Positions 1 to 6,867 of a DNA stretch of 12,933 nt are shown here, one piece after another (position 1 is the stretch's first letter; every line of letters begins with the position of its first letter). Made by a program: the position numbers and the translations under genes. Where the stretch lies: NCBI GenBank assembly GCA_947176445.1, contig CAMWQK010000007.1:1-12933 (forward strand). Reading direction: 5' to 3'. The notes beneath the pieces were generated by a model that made no database searches, was not told where the DNA came from, and was given only the letters and a program-made list of their open reading frames with translations. The stretch comes from an uncultured Clostridia bacterium (GTDB lineage Bacteria; Bacillota; Clostridia; Christensenellales; Borkfalkiaceae).

Positions 1-1597
1 CTTCTATATGTTCTGTTCGTCGGGTCGGATTTTCAAGATCAATACCGACTTCGTCGGGCTCAATCAGGTCAATGCGTGGATGAGAGACGACATCACCTCG
101 ATCGACGAAGGAGAGTTCGACAAGAACGCGTACTTCGTATTCGGCTCGATGTTGTCGCTGTGCGGCGCGGAGTATCACGCAGAGCAAAAGACCTTCTATA
201 TGCTCGATACTTCGGCGAATATCTATGCCTGCACGGGCGATGTGTTCGACTATCGCAACAGCGAGCGCGGCGTGCTCGACTATTCCGATTACTTAAAGGC
301 GGAGATCTCGTTCGAGAGCGGTTACGGTCCGATCAACCGCAATAACGACAACAGCTCTTCGCGCAATACGCCGCCCATGTATCTGCACGAGGGCTCGAAC
401 AGACTGCTCATCTTCTTCACGAGCAGCAACCGCGTCTGCGGGTTCGACGTATCGGACGGGGTAGACAGAGCGTTCGACAGTGCGCTCGAATACAACATTC
501 GCGCGGTTGCCTATAACGAGGATGGGACGGAACTCTTCCTCTGCTATACGGATAACGACAATATCACGTTCAATCTCTCCGTCAACAGCCCGAACATCTA
601 CCTGCGCGGCACGTTTAAGACGCTTTCGACGGTATTCTTCGTGCTCTTCGCAGTAGCGTTCGTTGTGGCAATCATCCTCATCGGATGTACGCTCAGAAAG
701 GGCTTTGCCGCAAAGACGAAGAGCGTATTAAAGGATCTCGTCAAGCAGAAGTGGGTATACATCATTCTCGCATGCTCGCTTGTGCTCCTGTTCATGTTCT
801 GTTATTACCCTGCGATATCGTCGATCGCGCTATCGTTCACCGATTACACGGGCACAAATCCGTCCAAGCAGTGGAATAACTTCAAAAACTATGTGGACAT
901 CTTCACGAGCTTGGAGGCGATCCGTTCCTTCGGAAACATGCTCATCTTCCTGCTCGCCGATATCGTGACGGCGATCGTACCGCCGCTCATGTTCGCGTTC
1001 TGTCTCTCGATCATTCGCTCGAAGGCGTATTCCAAGACGGCGCGCGTGCTCCTGTTCCTGCCTACGATCCTGCCGAGCATGGCGACGACACTCATCTGGA
1101 AGTTCGGTATCTTCGGTTCGAGCGGTGCGCTCAACTCCGTTCTCCGGTTCTTGACGGGCGATTCCGAGCTGACGATCAACTTCCTGTTCAACAACTCCTG
1201 GTCCATTCCCTCGCTCATCTTCATGGGCTTCCCGTGGGTGGGGTCGTACCTCATCTTCTACGGCGCGATGATGAATATCCCTTCCTCGTACTTCGAGGCG
1301 GCGGAGCTCGAGGGCTGCGGACTGTTCAAACGGTTCTTCAAGATCGATATCCCGCTGATCACAGCGCAGATCAAATACGTGTTTATCATGTCGTTCATCG
1401 CTTCGGTGCAGAACTTCGGGCGCGTATACACGTTGACGGGCGGCGCTTACGGCACGGATATCCCCATCAACCGCATGTATTCCTACCTGCTCGCGCAGGA
1501 CTACGGAATCGCGGCGGCGTATGCGACGATCCTGTTCCTCTTCCTGCTCATTGCGACGGTGTTCAACCTGAGAATGCAGACAGTGGAACGCGACTAA
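1..1597 (+). CDS. MalF-type sugar ABC transporter permease with fused N-terminal extracytoplasmic domain (5' partial)
   Basis: Integral membrane subunit of a carbohydrate ABC importer. The reading frame is open to the window edge, so the Met at base 8 is probably internal; residue numbers here count from it. Residues 1-205 are soluble and rich in short beta-strand-like stretches with recurring Tyr/Phe-Leu...Cys or Asp-Gly patterns, suggesting a beta-propeller-like domain. An extra membrane segment (about 208-228) is followed by a Lys/Arg-rich loop, which by the positive-inside rule places the N-terminal domain outside the cell. Residues 248-529 are a standard six-segment permease with the EAA loop at 430-449 (EAAELEG...IPLI), the contact site for the ATPase. 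The MalG-type partner starts 18 bases downstream behind a strong ribosome site. The permease assignment is firm. The nature of the N-terminal domain is inference; ordinary MalF-like permeases of about 290 residues lack it. The substrate is unknown. Confidence 0.9.
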   Translation, partial: FYMFCSSGRIFKINTDFVGLNQVNAWMRDDITSIDEGEFDKNAYFVFGSMLSLCGAEYHAEQKTFYMLDTSANIYACTGDVFDYRNSERGVLDYSDYLKAEISFESGYGPINRNNDNSSSRNTPPMYLHEGSNRLLIFFTSSNRVCGFDVSDGVDRAFDSALEYNIRAVAYNEDGTELFLCYTDNDNITFNLSVNSPNIYLRGTFKTLSTVFFVLFAVAFVVAIILIGCTLRKGFAAKTKSVLKDLVKQKWVYIILACSLVLLFMFCYYPAISSIALSFTDYTGTNPSKQWNNFKNYVDIFTSLEAIRSFGNMLIFLLADIVTAIVPPLMFAFCLSIIRSKAYSKTARVLLFLPTILPSMATTLIWKFGIFGSSGALNSVLRFLTGDSELTINFLFNNSWSIPSLIFMGFPWVGSYLIFYGAMMNIPSSYFEAAELEGCGLFKRFFKIDIPLITAQIKYVFIMSFIASVQNFGRVYTLTGGAYGTDIPINRMYSYLLAQDYGIAAAYATILFLFLLIATVFNLRMQTVERD

Positions 1598-1601
1598 GGG
1601 G

Positions 1602-1608
1602 AAGGAGG
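1602..1608 (+). promoter_or_regulatory. Strong Shine-Dalgarno site of the MalG-type permease
   Basis: AAGGAGG lies seven bases before the ATG at 1616. It is a near-perfect match to the anti-Shine-Dalgarno sequence and fixes the start. It sits in the 18-base gap after the previous stop codon, which supports co-translation of the two permeases. Confidence 0.85.
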
Positions 1609-1615
1609 GAAAATT

Positions 1616-2548
1616 ATGGAAAACGAAACAGTTTTTTCGGGAAATCCGCAAGAGTTAACTCCCCCTGCAAAGCCGCAGAAGAGAAAGTATAAGCACACGC
1701 GCCTTCGCTCGCAGGACAAATTGCCCATTCAGATTACGTTCTATATCTACATCGGCGTCATGGTCATCTTCAGCATGATCCCGCTGTATATCACGCTCCT
1801 GAACAGCCTGAAGACGAATTCGCAGGTCGCGACGAGTATCTTCTCCTTCCCGACCTTTACGGAGATATTCAGCAACATCGGCACGAACTTTGCGGCGGCC
1901 TGGAATATCATCATCCGCTACATGCTCAATTCGGTGCTCGTCTCCTTCGTGGCGGCGTTCCTGAACGTATTCGTTGCATCCGTGCTGGCGTACCTGTTCG
2001 CGCGCAAGCACTTCGTTGCAAAGGAATTCATCTTTACGCTGTACATCATGATCCTACTCATTCCGTCCATCCTCGGTATGTCTACTCTGTACCCCATGAT
2101 GGCGGAGACCTTCGGAATGAAAAATAACTATCTTGCCGTATGGCTCCCCGTGCTTGCGGGCGGTCAGGCGGGTGCGCTGTTCCTGTTCAGAACGTTCTTC
2201 GGCTCGCACCCTGCGGCAGTCTACGAGAGCGCGATGCTCGACGGCGCGAACGACGTGCAGATTTACTTATACTTCACCGTTCCGTTTGCGTTGCCGATTA
2301 TTCTTCTCAACTTTGTCTCGACGTTCAGCGGACAGTACAACGACTATCTGTGGACGAGTCTGATTCTGGAAGGGGATATGCTCACGCTCACGCCCGTGCT
2401 GTTCGCCCGTTCGGCGGAGTTCAACTCCACGCAACAGGCGGTGGGGTATGCGGCGTATTTGATCGCATCCATTCCGCTCATCTTCGTAACGGCGTTGAGC
2501 CTTGAAAAATTCCAGAGCGGTGACTTTGCCGCGGGATTGAAACTCTGA
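1616..2548 (+). CDS. MalG-type sugar ABC transporter permease
   Basis: Second membrane subunit of the carbohydrate importer, expected to pair with the upstream MalF-type protein. At 310 residues it has the usual length of this family. A polar, basic cytoplasmic N-terminus (about 1-38) precedes the first membrane segment (about 40-62), and five more hydrophobic segments follow. The EAA loop is at 204-223 (ESAMLDGAND...VPFALP), the coupling helix that docks on the nucleotide-binding subunit. The C-terminus (EKFQSGDFAAGLKL) resembles the usual ending of MalG-like permeases. No ATPase gene is present in the window; many Firmicutes share one MsmK/UgpC-type ATPase among several sugar importers, which could apply here. 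The start is fixed by the strong ribosome site seven bases upstream. The substrate cannot be read from the sequence. Confidence 0.93.
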   Translation: MENETVFSGNPQELTPPAKPQKRKYKHTRLRSQDKLPIQITFYIYIGVMVIFSMIPLYITLLNSLKTNSQVATSIFSFPTFTEIFSNIGTNFAAAWNIIIRYMLNSVLVSFVAAFLNVFVASVLAYLFARKHFVAKEFIFTLYIMILLIPSILGMSTLYPMMAETFGMKNNYLAVWLPVLAGGQAGALFLFRTFFGSHPAAVYESAMLDGANDVQIYLYFTVPFALPIILLNFVSTFSGQYNDYLWTSLILEGDMLTLTPVLFARSAEFNSTQQAVGYAAYLIASIPLIFVTALSLEKFQSGDFAAGLKL

Positions 2549-2608
2549 TTTTCGGAAAGGGAAAGCTCTTTTCTAAAATAACAAACGGTAACTTTTTGGC
2601 GAAGCGTG

Positions 2609-2638
2609 CATTGAGCAAAATTTACGAACCGCTCAATG
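2609..2638 (+). repeat. Perfect 8-bp inverted repeat in the permease-lipoprotein gap
   Basis: CATTGAGC (2609-2616) and GCTCAATG (2631-2638) are perfect inverted copies separated by 14 bases, inside the 119-base gap between the MalG-type permease and the first lipoprotein. No T-run follows, so it is not a typical intrinsic terminator. It could be an operator or an mRNA hairpin that stabilises or separates parts of a polycistronic message. The function is inference. Confidence 0.5.
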
Positions 2639-2667
2639 AGGGTGATCTAAAAAATTAGGACGAAATT

Positions 2668-4314
2668 ATGAGATCAAAGAAACTTACGAAACTTTCGGCA
2701 ATTCTGCTTGGCGCGTCGCTCACGGTCGGCGTGCTCGGCATCGCAACCGCATGCGGCGAAGAGGCACATGACCACACCTTTGCTACGGAGTGGACGAAGA
2801 CGGAGTACGAGCACTACTATGCGGCAACGTGCGAGCATTCGACCGAGAAGAAGGACGTCGGCGGTCACAGACTTGTAGACGGCACCTGCTCGGTTTGCGG
2901 CTACACGAAGGACGCTGTTGCTTCCTATGCGTATGAGGAAGTAGAGGGCGGTATCGCAATCACGGCATATACGGGCGATCCGATGGACGAGATCACCATC
3001 CCCGCAACCATCGACGGCAAGAAGGTCGTTGCAATCGCAGACGATGCACTCACCATTCTTAACGAAGACCCCGAGGCAAGACTTGATTCTCTGAAACAGG
3101 TCAAGACGATCAAATTCGAGGCAGAGATTAAGACGGTCGGTAAGCGCAACTTCTCGAGAATGAATTCGCTCAAATCCGTCGTTCTTCCCGATAGCGTCAC
3201 GAAAGTTGATACGGGCTGCTTCTATTCCAACCCTCAGCTCACGACGTTGAAGGTTCCGAACGGCTACGTCGTTCTCGGCACGGAGACGCTCCAGGCTTGC
3301 CCGAAACTTGATACCATTCAACTTCCCGAAACGTTGAGCCCTGCTGATTCTACCGTATTCAAGGGACTTGCTAACGATATCGATATCATCTACGGCGGTA
3401 GCAAGAGCGAGTGGATGGCATCTACCTACAAGGCAAAGAGCCGCTTAACAAATGCAAACGTAACGTACTACGGCGGGGCAGAGGTCACGACCGAAGAGGA
3501 CGGCGGCTTCGTATACAAGCTGAATGCAGATAACAATTCTTACAGCATCGTCGGTCTTACGGCAGACATCATCTCCGAGACCTCGACGGAAATCAACCTT
3601 CCCTTGACCTATAAGGAGAAGAACGTTACGGCGCTCGGCAGCGCGGTGTTCAACATCAACGCTTACGACGCAACGGAAGATGCAGAGCTCATCGCTTACC
3701 TCAAGACGGTTACGGCGGTCGACGTAAACAGCGCATTGGCTGCAAAGGATACGCATATCACGAGCATCGTCAACCACAACTTCGTCGGCATGGCGGCGCT
3801 TAACAGAGCGACGCTTCCCGCGGAAATCACGAACGAGACGCTCGTCGGCTGCTGGGTCAGCGTTCCCCTTCGCGGACAGGTCAGAATTCCCAGAGGCGTG
3901 AAAGTGTTGCAGGAGTGCATGAACTTCCCCGACGACAGCTGGTTCTGCGGCGCGCCCACGGCTGGACAGTTTGCGTTCTCCTTGGTTGTGCCCGCTTCGT
4001 TTGAAAAGTTCGAGAGCTGCTGGCAGTTCAACAACAAGGCTGAAGGACAGTGCGCATTTACGATCTTAATGGACGGCATCACTGAGACTCTGTTGGATGA
4101 TGGAGTGACGACGGATGCCACCGAGGCAATCGCAGCGTTCAGAGCATGGAACGAGGCAAGCACGTACTATAACGGTGCTATGCAGGGCTTCCTGGCTACG
4201 TTCCCCGACGCACAGCTTGTTCGCGGTGCAAATAACTGGCTCGCTGCTGCCGGTTGGCAGGCTCTGGGCTTCATCTACAGCTCCTATGATGCAGTCGTAG
4301 ATGCAGGTTATTAA
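2668..4314 (+). CDS. BspA-like leucine-rich repeat lipoprotein
   Basis: Predicted surface lipoprotein of 548 residues. The N-terminus is a lipoprotein signal peptide (basic MRSKKLTK, hydrophobic core, lipobox ATAC) with Cys29 as the lipidated residue. A short Cys/His-rich segment follows (His34, His36, His49, Cys55, His57, His67, and CSVC at 74-77), resembling the small Cys/His repeats found in Clostridia surface proteins and possibly metal binding. From about residue 95 come BspA-type (LRR_5-like) repeats, clearest at 105-130 and 166-230 (LKSVVLPDS, LTTLKVPNG, LDTIQLPET), with a weaker second block at about 300-430. The last 100 residues are unassigned. BspA-like repeats usually mediate binding to surfaces or polymers, so a role in glycan capture is plausible. 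It is not a classical solute-binding protein. The ribosome site is weak (AGGA, seven bases before ATG). Confidence 0.85.
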   Translation: MRSKKLTKLSAILLGASLTVGVLGIATACGEEAHDHTFATEWTKTEYEHYYAATCEHSTEKKDVGGHRLVDGTCSVCGYTKDAVASYAYEEVEGGIAITAYTGDPMDEITIPATIDGKKVVAIADDALTILNEDPEARLDSLKQVKTIKFEAEIKTVGKRNFSRMNSLKSVVLPDSVTKVDTGCFYSNPQLTTLKVPNGYVVLGTETLQACPKLDTIQLPETLSPADSTVFKGLANDIDIIYGGSKSEWMASTYKAKSRLTNANVTYYGGAEVTTEEDGGFVYKLNADNNSYSIVGLTADIISETSTEINLPLTYKEKNVTALGSAVFNINAYDATEDAELIAYLKTVTAVDVNSALAAKDTHITSIVNHNFVGMAALNRATLPAEITNETLVGCWVSVPLRGQVRIPRGVKVLQECMNFPDDSWFCGAPTAGQFAFSLVVPASFEKFESCWQFNNKAEGQCAFTILMDGITETLLDDGVTTDATEAIAAFRAWNEASTYYNGAMQGFLATFPDAQLVRGANNWLAAAGWQALGFIYSSYDAVVDAGY

Positions 4315-4332
4315 GAGAGGATTTAATCAACT

Positions 4333-5541
4333 ATGAAAAAAGCTGCTAAAGTATTTTCCGTTGCATTTGCAACGACGCTTGCATTCACCTGTTTTGCCGC
4401 TTGCGGCAAAACAGAGAATACAGACGGACCTTATACGGTCACGTTTGACGCAAACCTCGACGGCACGGGCTTGACGGAGAAAGACGTCACCGCCGTAAAG
4501 CCGCAGACGGTTGAAAAGGGCGAGAAGGCGAAGGCCGCTACGATCGTCATCAAGACCGCCAATCCCGAAGGATACGCCTTCCAGTACTGGATGACGGAGA
4601 AGACGGGAACGGAGGCTTACAGCTTCGATACGCCTGTCGTATCCGATATCACGCTGTATGCGAAGTGGTCGAAGCAGGTCACGGTCAACTTCCTCTTCAA
4701 GGGAGTAAACGTAGACGGCACCGATCTTGCGGTCGAGCAGAAGGTGTTCTCGGGCGCAAAGGCGAGCCGCGAAGACACGGCTGCCGGCTGGAAGCACGTA
4801 GACGGCTACTACACCGACGAGGCTTACACGACGGCTTACGACTTCAATTCGCCCGTTACGCAGGACATGACGATCTACGTGAAGACGAGCGGAAAGGGGC
4901 TTTATGCTTCGTCCATCGTCGGGCTTGCTACGAGCTACGGCGACTCGCAGGAGAAGTTCGATCCCGAATCCTACATCAAGCAGGGCTTCAGCAAGGCAGA
5001 GGCGCAGCAGATGGCTGCGGACGAGACGTCGATCACGATCGTAGGGGACAACTACGACGATCAGTACGCACGCGTTCACTTTGGCGCGAGCACGAACACC
5101 GCGTGGTTCCAGCACTCCTCGGCAAACATGCCTCTGAACACGCCGCAGATCTTCGGCGAGCGCGATGCGGATAAGATGACGATCACCTACAAGAACCTCG
5201 GTCCTTGCAGAACGCTTCGCTTTTACTATGTCGTCGATACGTATCATGAAGATGCCCAGAACTGGACGCACTCCGGCGGCGGTATGTGGGTAACGCTCAT
5301 CGATACGCCCGTTCAGTACAGAATGGATGAAAACGGCGAGTGGGCAACGGTCACCATCGACCTCGCTGAAAAGACGATTGTAGACGGCGTCTCCGAATGG
5401 GGCACGGCACATATGTTGATGGTTCCCCGCTGGGAGTTCGTCGACGTAACGTCCGAGATCAACGCGGCGGGCAAGCCCAAGGCGCGCAACATGCACCTCG
5501 ACAACGACGTTCTCATCAAGAGCATTACATTCCACGCATAA
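4333..5541 (+). CDS. Lipoprotein with two InlB B-type repeats and unrecognised C-terminal domain
   Basis: A 402-residue predicted lipoprotein: MKKAAK n-region, hydrophobic core and lipobox FAAC, with lipidation at Cys24. Residues about 35-113 form one InlB B-repeat (Listeria-Bacteroides repeat) with the hallmark start YTVTFDAN and end ITLYAKW. A second, more diverged copy spans about 115-186 (VTVNFLFKG ... MTIYVKT). In this family such repeats form small beta-grasp-like modules that space a functional domain away from the envelope. Residues about 190-402 carry no motif I recognise; alternating strand-like segments and a terminal IKSITFHA strand suggest a beta-sandwich, possibly carbohydrate binding (inference). 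It lies 18 bases after the leucine-rich lipoprotein and 12 bases before the esterase, consistent with one operon. The ribosome site is GAGAGGA, about 11 bases before ATG, a rather long spacing. Confidence 0.85.
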   Translation: MKKAAKVFSVAFATTLAFTCFAACGKTENTDGPYTVTFDANLDGTGLTEKDVTAVKPQTVEKGEKAKAATIVIKTANPEGYAFQYWMTEKTGTEAYSFDTPVVSDITLYAKWSKQVTVNFLFKGVNVDGTDLAVEQKVFSGAKASREDTAAGWKHVDGYYTDEAYTTAYDFNSPVTQDMTIYVKTSGKGLYASSIVGLATSYGDSQEKFDPESYIKQGFSKAEAQQMAADETSITIVGDNYDDQYARVHFGASTNTAWFQHSSANMPLNTPQIFGERDADKMTITYKNLGPCRTLRFYYVVDTYHEDAQNWTHSGGGMWVTLIDTPVQYRMDENGEWATVTIDLAEKTIVDGVSEWGTAHMLMVPRWEFVDVTSEINAAGKPKARNMHLDNDVLIKSITFHA

Positions 5542-5553
5542 GGGGAGAAGCAT

Positions 5554-6807
5554 ATGAAACTCAAACGGCTCACGTGCTTTGCGCTCAGCGCAGTCTGCCT
5601 TGCAGGTGCGTTCGGCATGACCGTCGGCTGCGGCAAAGAGGACGAACCCGATCCTGGCAAAACCGAGGAACTTATGACTTATAACGAATACAACTTAAAG
5701 ACGTACCTTACGCCCTTCTGGGAGGGCGGGGTCGTGTACAACGAGACGCTCTGGTTTGCGGGCAGTCAGTCCGCACCGCTCCTGTATAAGCCGGACGAGG
5801 TCATCTCTGTCATGTCCTACGATATGAAGACAACCTACGAAGAGGACGTCGACTACATCGTGGAAGAGAACGGACTCATCATTCCCGCAGACGGAAAGAT
5901 TCCCTTCCTTCCGCACAGCGAGCTCTACCGCAAGTCGGCATACAACCCCATGGTTGCGGCGGCGTACAGGAATAAGGACGGAAATCCCGAGGGATTCCTC
6001 TACGCGGACGAGGGACAGACGATCAGCAAACAGCAGGTCGTTGTAACGTATAAGCACAGCGATACCATGCAGTGGAATACGCCCCGCGTGGAAACGGCGA
6101 AGTTCCCCAAGACGATGGCAAAGCTCGAAAACGGCGAAGACATCAAGGTGCTCTTCTACGGCGATTCGATCACCGTCGGCGCGAACTCTTCCGAGTACAT
6201 CGGAATTGCTCCGCACGCAGAATCCTATGCGAACATGGTCAAGTCGTACATGAAGGCGCGCTTCCCGAAGGCGAACATCGAATTCAAGAACAACGCCGTC
6301 GGCGGAACGGACTCCAACTGGGGGATCGACAGAGAGACGGGGATTGCCGGAATCGATAATATTGTTCCCGATGAAAAGGGTCAGCACTTCCAGAAGCGCG
6401 TTCTCGACGTCAATCCCGACCTTCTGTTCATTGCCTACGGCATGAACGATCAGGCATACGATGCGGTACAGTGTAAGGCGAACATCAAGAAAATGATCGA
6501 GACCGTTCGCGCGCAGAACCCGAACGTTGAGATCATGCTCGTCTCCGGAATGATCGCCAATCCCGAAACGTTCTTCGACAACAAGGATTACGAGGCGTAT
6601 CAGACGGCGTTCATCGAGCTCTCGGAAGAGTTCCAGAACGTGGGCATTGCGACCGTGTATAATTCCGTCAAGAGCGTCTACACGAAGAAGCGCTTTGTCG
6701 ATTGCACGGCGAACAACATCAACCACCCCAACGACTTTATGATGCGCGTCTATGCCCAGACGGTTTTATACAGCCTGTTCGGCGCAGACTACATCAAGCA
6801 TATCTAA
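5554..6807 (+). CDS. SGNH/GDSL-family esterase, lipoprotein
   Basis: Probable carbohydrate esterase anchored outside the membrane. The signal peptide ends in a TVGC lipobox with Cys26. Residues about 35-195 form an N-terminal beta-rich domain of the kind seen in front of many SGNH carbohydrate esterases. The SGNH core starts at about 198: block I FYGDSITVG with nucleophile Ser205, a block II Gly in NNAVGGTDSNWG, block III YGMND with Asn298, and block V with catalytic His391 in NHPND. The usual block V Asp three residues before His is Asn388 (NINH), so the catalytic centre may work as a Ser-His dyad. The family removes acetyl or other acyl groups from sugars; here it may deacylate a glycan before uptake. 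The gene follows the InlB-repeat lipoprotein by 12 bases with GGGAGAAG just before ATG. Family assignment is strong; the substrate is unknown. Confidence 0.9.
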   Translation: MKLKRLTCFALSAVCLAGAFGMTVGCGKEDEPDPGKTEELMTYNEYNLKTYLTPFWEGGVVYNETLWFAGSQSAPLLYKPDEVISVMSYDMKTTYEEDVDYIVEENGLIIPADGKIPFLPHSELYRKSAYNPMVAAAYRNKDGNPEGFLYADEGQTISKQQVVVTYKHSDTMQWNTPRVETAKFPKTMAKLENGEDIKVLFYGDSITVGANSSEYIGIAPHAESYANMVKSYMKARFPKANIEFKNNAVGGTDSNWGIDRETGIAGIDNIVPDEKGQHFQKRVLDVNPDLLFIAYGMNDQAYDAVQCKANIKKMIETVRAQNPNVEIMLVSGMIANPETFFDNKDYEAYQTAFIELSEEFQNVGIATVYNSVKSVYTKKRFVDCTANNINHPNDFMMRVYAQTVLYSLFGADYIKHI

Positions 6808-6819
6808 ACGAATAACAGC

Positions 6820-6856
6820 TTTTTTCGCCCGCCCCGTTTGGGGCGGGCTGAAAAAA
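6820..6856 (+). repeat. Very stable GC hairpin between esterase and next lipoprotein, flanking runs in non-terminator order
   Basis: A perfect 9-bp stem GCCCGCCCC / GGGGCGGGC (6827-6835 and 6840-6848) closes a GTTT loop. It can extend by six U-A pairs (T-run 6820-6825 with A-run 6851-6856) across a small 1x2 internal loop. On the + strand the U-run precedes the stem and an A-run follows, and the same is true on the - strand, so neither strand has the stem-then-U layout of an intrinsic terminator. It ends one base before the Shine-Dalgarno region of the next gene (6858-6863), so a role in mRNA stability or translation control is more likely. Confidence 0.7.
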
Positions 6857-6857
6857 A

Positions 6858-6863
6858 CGGAGG
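6858..6863 (+). promoter_or_regulatory. Shine-Dalgarno site that decides the ATG at 6868
   Basis: CGGAGG lies four bases before ATG 6868. This start gives a clean lipoprotein signal peptide. A TTG at 6838 in the same frame falls inside the hairpin loop, has no ribosome site, and would put ten acidic/polar residues before the signal peptide, so it is rejected. Confidence 0.75.
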
Positions 6864-6867
6864 CATT

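Noticed and set aside
830..1651. Open frame of 273 codons on the - strand opposite the first permease
   Set aside because: Its translation is Arg/Glu/Asp-rich with no recognisable motif, while the sense strand encodes a clear permease with an EAA loop.
2551..2579. Possible promoter before the leucine-rich lipoprotein (TAAAAT at 2574)
   Set aside because: The best -35 at 17-base spacing, TTCGGA, matches only three of six bases, so an internal promoter is not supported, though it cannot be excluded.
2668..4314. Solute-binding protein of the sugar importer
   Set aside because: The lipobox fits but the body is BspA-type leucine-rich repeats, not the two-lobe binding-protein fold pattern.
4327..5553. 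Long open frame of 408 codons on the - strand
   Set aside because: It lies exactly opposite the InlB-repeat lipoprotein, is rich in Arg/Leu/Val low-complexity sequence with no domain, and reflects the codon bias of the sense gene. The similar antisense frames at 5695-6726, 7177-8412, 8593-9318 and 9936-10922 are rejected for the same reason.
6820..6857. Intrinsic terminator after the esterase gene
   Set aside because: The U-run lies before the stem and an A-run after it on both strands, so the required stem-then-U order is missing.
6838..6867. TTG start extending the unknown lipoprotein by ten residues
   Set aside because: The TTG lies in the loop of the hairpin, has no ribosome site, and would spoil the signal peptide. 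ATG 6868 has CGGAGG four bases upstream.
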